From: Agrococcus lahaulensis DSM 17612
Lineage (GTDB): Bacteria > Actinomycetota > Actinomycetes > Actinomycetales > Microbacteriaceae
Direction of reading: 5' to 3'
Length of the DNA stretch: 64,000 nucleotides
Assembly: GCF_000425105.1 (NCBI RefSeq)
Contig: NZ_KE384304.1
Location: forward strand, 147,361 to 211,360
Below, piece after piece: positions 61,891 through 64,000 of this stretch. The notes beneath the pieces are model-generated. The model had not been told where the DNA came from, searched no databases, and saw only the letters and a list, made by a program, of their open reading frames with translations. Position numbers and translations under genes: made by a program. Every line of letters begins with the position of its first letter. Position 1 is the stretch's first letter.

Positions 61891-63039
61891 GTGGATGCGT
61901 CCTGGTACGTGCTCCTGGCGCTCCTGCTGGGCTTCGGTCTGGGGGCGCTATCGGTGCATCTGCTCGGCGTCGCGGCACAGCGAGGGCGCCAGGTCATGGC
62001 GATCGCGAGCGAGCCCATCCCGGACGGCATCGCCGCGATGGTCGACGTGCTCGAGTCGGCGGGCGTCGTGCTCGACGGCTCCAACCAGGTGCTGCTCTCG
62101 TCGCCCGGCGCGGTGACGCTCGACCTCGTCGACGGGCGAGCGCTGCGCAGCCACGACATCCTCGACGCCGTCCGGCGCGTCTGGCGCACTGGGCGCGAGG
62201 AGGTGCTCGACCTCGTGCACCGCCGCGGCCGCATCGGCACCGGCACCGAGCTGCACCTGCGCGTGCGGGTCGCGCCGCTCGGCAACCGCTTCATGCTCGT
62301 GCTGGCGACCGACCGCACCGAGGAGCTGCGGCTCGCGGGCGTGCGCCGCGACTTCGTCGCGAACGTCAGCCACGAGCTCAAGACCCCCATCGGCGCCGTC
62401 GCGGTGCTCGCCGAGGCGATCGAGGCGGCCGCCGACGACCCCGATCGCGTGCGCGCCTTCGCGCAGCGCATGCAGGTGGAGGCGGACCGGCTCGGCCGCA
62501 TGACGAAGGAGATCATCGACCTCTCGCGCATCCAAGCCGACGACCCGCTCGACCGGCCCGAGCGGGTCGGCATCACCAAGGTCGTCGAGGTCGCCGTCGA
62601 CCGCACGCGCGTGCTCGCCGACGCGAAGCGGATGCGCGTGGTCACGCGGGTGCTCGAGGACGCCGAGGTGCTCGGCTCGGCCGAGCTCATCACGATGGCG
62701 GTGCAGAACCTCGTCGCGAACGCCGTGCAGTACTCGCCGGAGGCGACGCACGTCGGCATCGGCGTGCGCGTCGTCGACGGCGTCGTCGAGATCGCGGTGA
62801 CCGACAAGGGCGTCGGCATCGCGCCGGAGGACCGCGAGCGGGTGTTCGAGCGCTTCTACCGCGTCGACCCCGCTCGCAGCCGCGTGACGGGCGGCACGGG
62901 CCTCGGCCTCAGTATCGTGAAGCACGTCGCCGTGAGCCACGGCGGCGAGGTCACGCTCTGGTCGCGCCCCGGTCAGGGCTCGACGTTCACCCTGCGACTG
63001 CCCGTCGCCGACACGCCTGCCCGCGAGGAGACTGCATGA
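61891..63039 (+). CDS. senX3: Phosphate-sensing histidine kinase (SenX3/PhoR type)
   Basis: A 382-residue sensor kinase. One N-terminal membrane helix (YVLLALLLGFGLGALSVHLL), then a PAS-like region, then the kinase core: H-box FVANVSHELKTPIGAV with His161, N-box VQNLVANAVQYSPEA, G1 DKGVGIAPEDRERVFERFYR and G2 GTGLGLSIVKHVAVSHGG. The single-helix layout without a large extracytoplasmic sensor fits SenX3, which reads phosphate through PhoU/Pst. The GTG follows TACGAT (61879-61884) by six bases (leaderless). Its stop overlaps the regulator start (ATGA). Confidence 0.92.
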   Translation: MDASWYVLLALLLGFGLGALSVHLLGVAAQRGRQVMAIASEPIPDGIAAMVDVLESAGVVLDGSNQVLLSSPGAVTLDLVDGRALRSHDILDAVRRVWRTGREEVLDLVHRRGRIGTGTELHLRVRVAPLGNRFMLVLATDRTEELRLAGVRRDFVANVSHELKTPIGAVAVLAEAIEAAADDPDRVRAFAQRMQVEADRLGRMTKEIIDLSRIQADDPLDRPERVGITKVVEVAVDRTRVLADAKRMRVVTRVLEDAEVLGSAELITMAVQNLVANAVQYSPEATHVGIGVRVVDGVVEIAVTDKGVGIAPEDRERVFERFYRVDPARSRVTGGTGLGLSIVKHVAVSHGGEVTLWSRPGQGSTFTLRLPVADTPAREETA

Positions 63040-63731
63040 CGCGCATCCTGATCGTCGAGGACGAGCTCGCGCTCGCCGAGCCGCTCGCCTACCTGCTCGA
63101 GCTCGAGGGGTACGAGACGGCGCACGCGGCTGACGGCGACGCGGCGGTCGAGCGCTTCGAGCGCGAGGGCGCCGACCTCATCCTGCTCGACGTCATGCTG
63201 CCGGGGCGCAGCGGCACCGACGTGTGCCGGCACATCCGCCGCTCGTCGAAGGTGCCGATCATCATGCTGACGGCGAAGGACTCGGAGGTCGACACGATCG
63301 TCGGGCTCGAGCTCGGCGCCGACGACTACGTCACGAAGCCGTACTCGACCCGCGAGCTCGTGGCGCGCATCCGTGCCGTCCTCCGCCGCCGCACCGCGGA
63401 GGAGGAGGACGAGGACGACGACTCGGTCGTGGAGGTGGGGCGGGTGCGGCTCGACGCCGACAGCCACACCGTCACGGTCGACGGCGCGGAGGTCGCGATG
63501 CCGCTGCGCGAGTTCGAGCTGCTCGAGTACCTCATGCGCAACGCCGGTCGCGTGCTCACGCGCGGCCAGCTCATCGACCGGGTGTGGGGGAGCGACTACT
63601 TCGGCGACACGAAGACGCTCGACGTGCACATCAAGCGCCTGCGGGCGAAGATCGAGGAGGAGCCCTCGAGCCCGACGCAGCTCGTGACGCTGCGGGGGCT
63701 GGGCTACCGCTTCGAGCGCGCTGGAGCGTGA
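63036..63731 (+). CDS. regX3: Phosphate response regulator (RegX3/PhoP type)
   Basis: A 231-residue OmpR-family activator. The receiver domain is complete: IVEDE acidic pair, Asp52 in LILLDVMLPG, and Lys in DDYVTKPYS. After an acidic linker (EEEDEDDD) the winged helix has VAMPLREFELLEYLMRNAGR, VLTRGQLIDRVWGSDYF and TLDVHIKRLRAKIEEE. It is expected to bind GTTCACC direct repeats such as those upstream of pstS and phoU. Translationally coupled to senX3. Confidence 0.94.
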   Translation: MTRILIVEDELALAEPLAYLLELEGYETAHAADGDAAVERFEREGADLILLDVMLPGRSGTDVCRHIRRSSKVPIIMLTAKDSEVDTIVGLELGADDYVTKPYSTRELVARIRAVLRRRTAEEEDEDDDSVVEVGRVRLDADSHTVTVDGAEVAMPLREFELLEYLMRNAGRVLTRGQLIDRVWGSDYFGDTKTLDVHIKRLRAKIEEEPSSPTQLVTLRGLGYRFERAGA

Positions 63732-63733
63732 GC

Positions 63734-64000
63734 CTACTGGGCCGGACCGAAGTCGGCGTAGTCGGGGAACTCGGTCGAGTGCACGGGCACGCCCACGCCC
63801 GTGGGCTCGGCGCCGTCGGCCTGGAACGAGACGTTGCGCAGCCCGCCGAACTCGATCTCGCCCACCTCGAACAGGAGCTGCTCGCCGTCGGGGAAGCCGA
63901 AGGTCGTCGTGCCCTCGCCGACGCGCACCTCCTCGGCCTCGTCGTCGACGCGCACCTCGACGAAGGTCGCCTCGCCGGGGTTCGTGAAGGTGACGAGCAG
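63734..64000 (-). CDS. C-terminal part of a gene cut by the window edge
   Basis: An open minus-strand frame running off the 64000 end; 88 residues to the stop at 63734-63736. The segment LLVTFTNPGEATFVEVRVDD continues into a strand-rich acidic region ending TEFPDYADFGPAQ. It looks like the last beta domain of a secreted or membrane protein. A GTG at 63955 is only an internal codon. Its stop is 2 bp from the convergent regX3 stop. Family not identifiable. Confidence 0.7.
   Translation of the reverse strand: MLVTFTNPGEATFVEVRVDDEAEEVRVGEGTTTFGFPDGEQLLFEVGEIEFGGLRNVSFQADGAEPTGVGVPVHSTEFPDYADFGPAQ

Noticed and set aside
63734-63955. A complete 73-residue gene starting at GTG 63955
   Set aside because: The frame continues without a stop to the window edge, so this is the tail of a longer gene and the GTG is probably internal.

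Overview
The window is about 64 kb of very high-GC DNA with actinobacterial gene content: a mycothiol synthase (mshD), an imuA'/imuB/dnaE2 SOS mutasome, a SenX3/RegX3-type two-component system beside phoU, GTTCACC-type PHO boxes, many leaderless genes, and several proteins of a kind I associate with Microbacteriaceae. Agrococcus or a close relative is my inference; there is no rRNA gene here to fix the genus. The DNA looks chromosomal. I see no insertion sequence, prophage or CRISPR array, but there are many palindromic intergenic repeats.

Layout. 1-3.0 kb: alpha-amylase lipoprotein, GNAT acetyltransferase and PfkB sugar kinase, all minus strand. 3.1-13.2 kb: the SOS mutasome in three separate units (imuA', imuB, dnaE2), each behind its own LexA box. 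Two large low-complexity secreted proteins, one with an LPXTG anchor, sit between imuA' and imuB. A VTT-family membrane protein in antisense sits between imuB and dnaE2. 13.2-20.2 kb: a cell-wall-bound extracellular nuclease, purU, two small DivIVA-like proteins, an MFS transporter and a LysR regulator. 20.4-24 kb: bifunctional putA. 24-29.9 kb: DinB-fold protein, SDR oxidoreductase, ZTP-riboswitch-controlled glyA-folD, SRPBCC protein, gamma-carbonic anhydrase-like protein and a phage-associated-type protein. 29.9-34.1 kb: a short tRNA with a UAA anticodon, overlapped by the 3' end of a translationally coupled four-glycosyltransferase operon. 34.2-38.9 kb: sugar ABC permeases, a convergent solute-binding protein and an aldose epimerase. 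39-42.7 kb: PepSY lipoprotein, metNIQ-like importer, GyrI-like protein and tRNA-Lys. 42.9-46.8 kb: CtpE-like P-type ATPase and two small proteins. 46.9-63.7 kb: a phosphate region holding pstSCAB, a Nudix/histidine-phosphatase protein plus ppk, mshD with a GlnR-like regulator, nitrobindin-like protein, ygfZ, methyltransferase, gpmA, phoU and senX3-regX3. The window ends inside a minus-strand gene.

How it fits together. (1) DNA damage would de-repress imuA', imuB and dnaE2 separately through three LexA boxes. (2) Phosphate sensing (SenX3/RegX3, PhoU), uptake (PstSCAB) and polyphosphate storage (Ppk) lie within 17 kb. A perfect two-unit PHO box precedes pstS and a degenerate three-unit copy precedes phoU. 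(3) One-carbon metabolism is represented by PurU and by glyA-folD under a ZTP riboswitch. (4) A sugar uptake locus shares a GAGAAG-type motif between its two intergenic regions. Many genes begin about six bases after a TANNNT hexamer, so leaderless translation is probably common in this organism.
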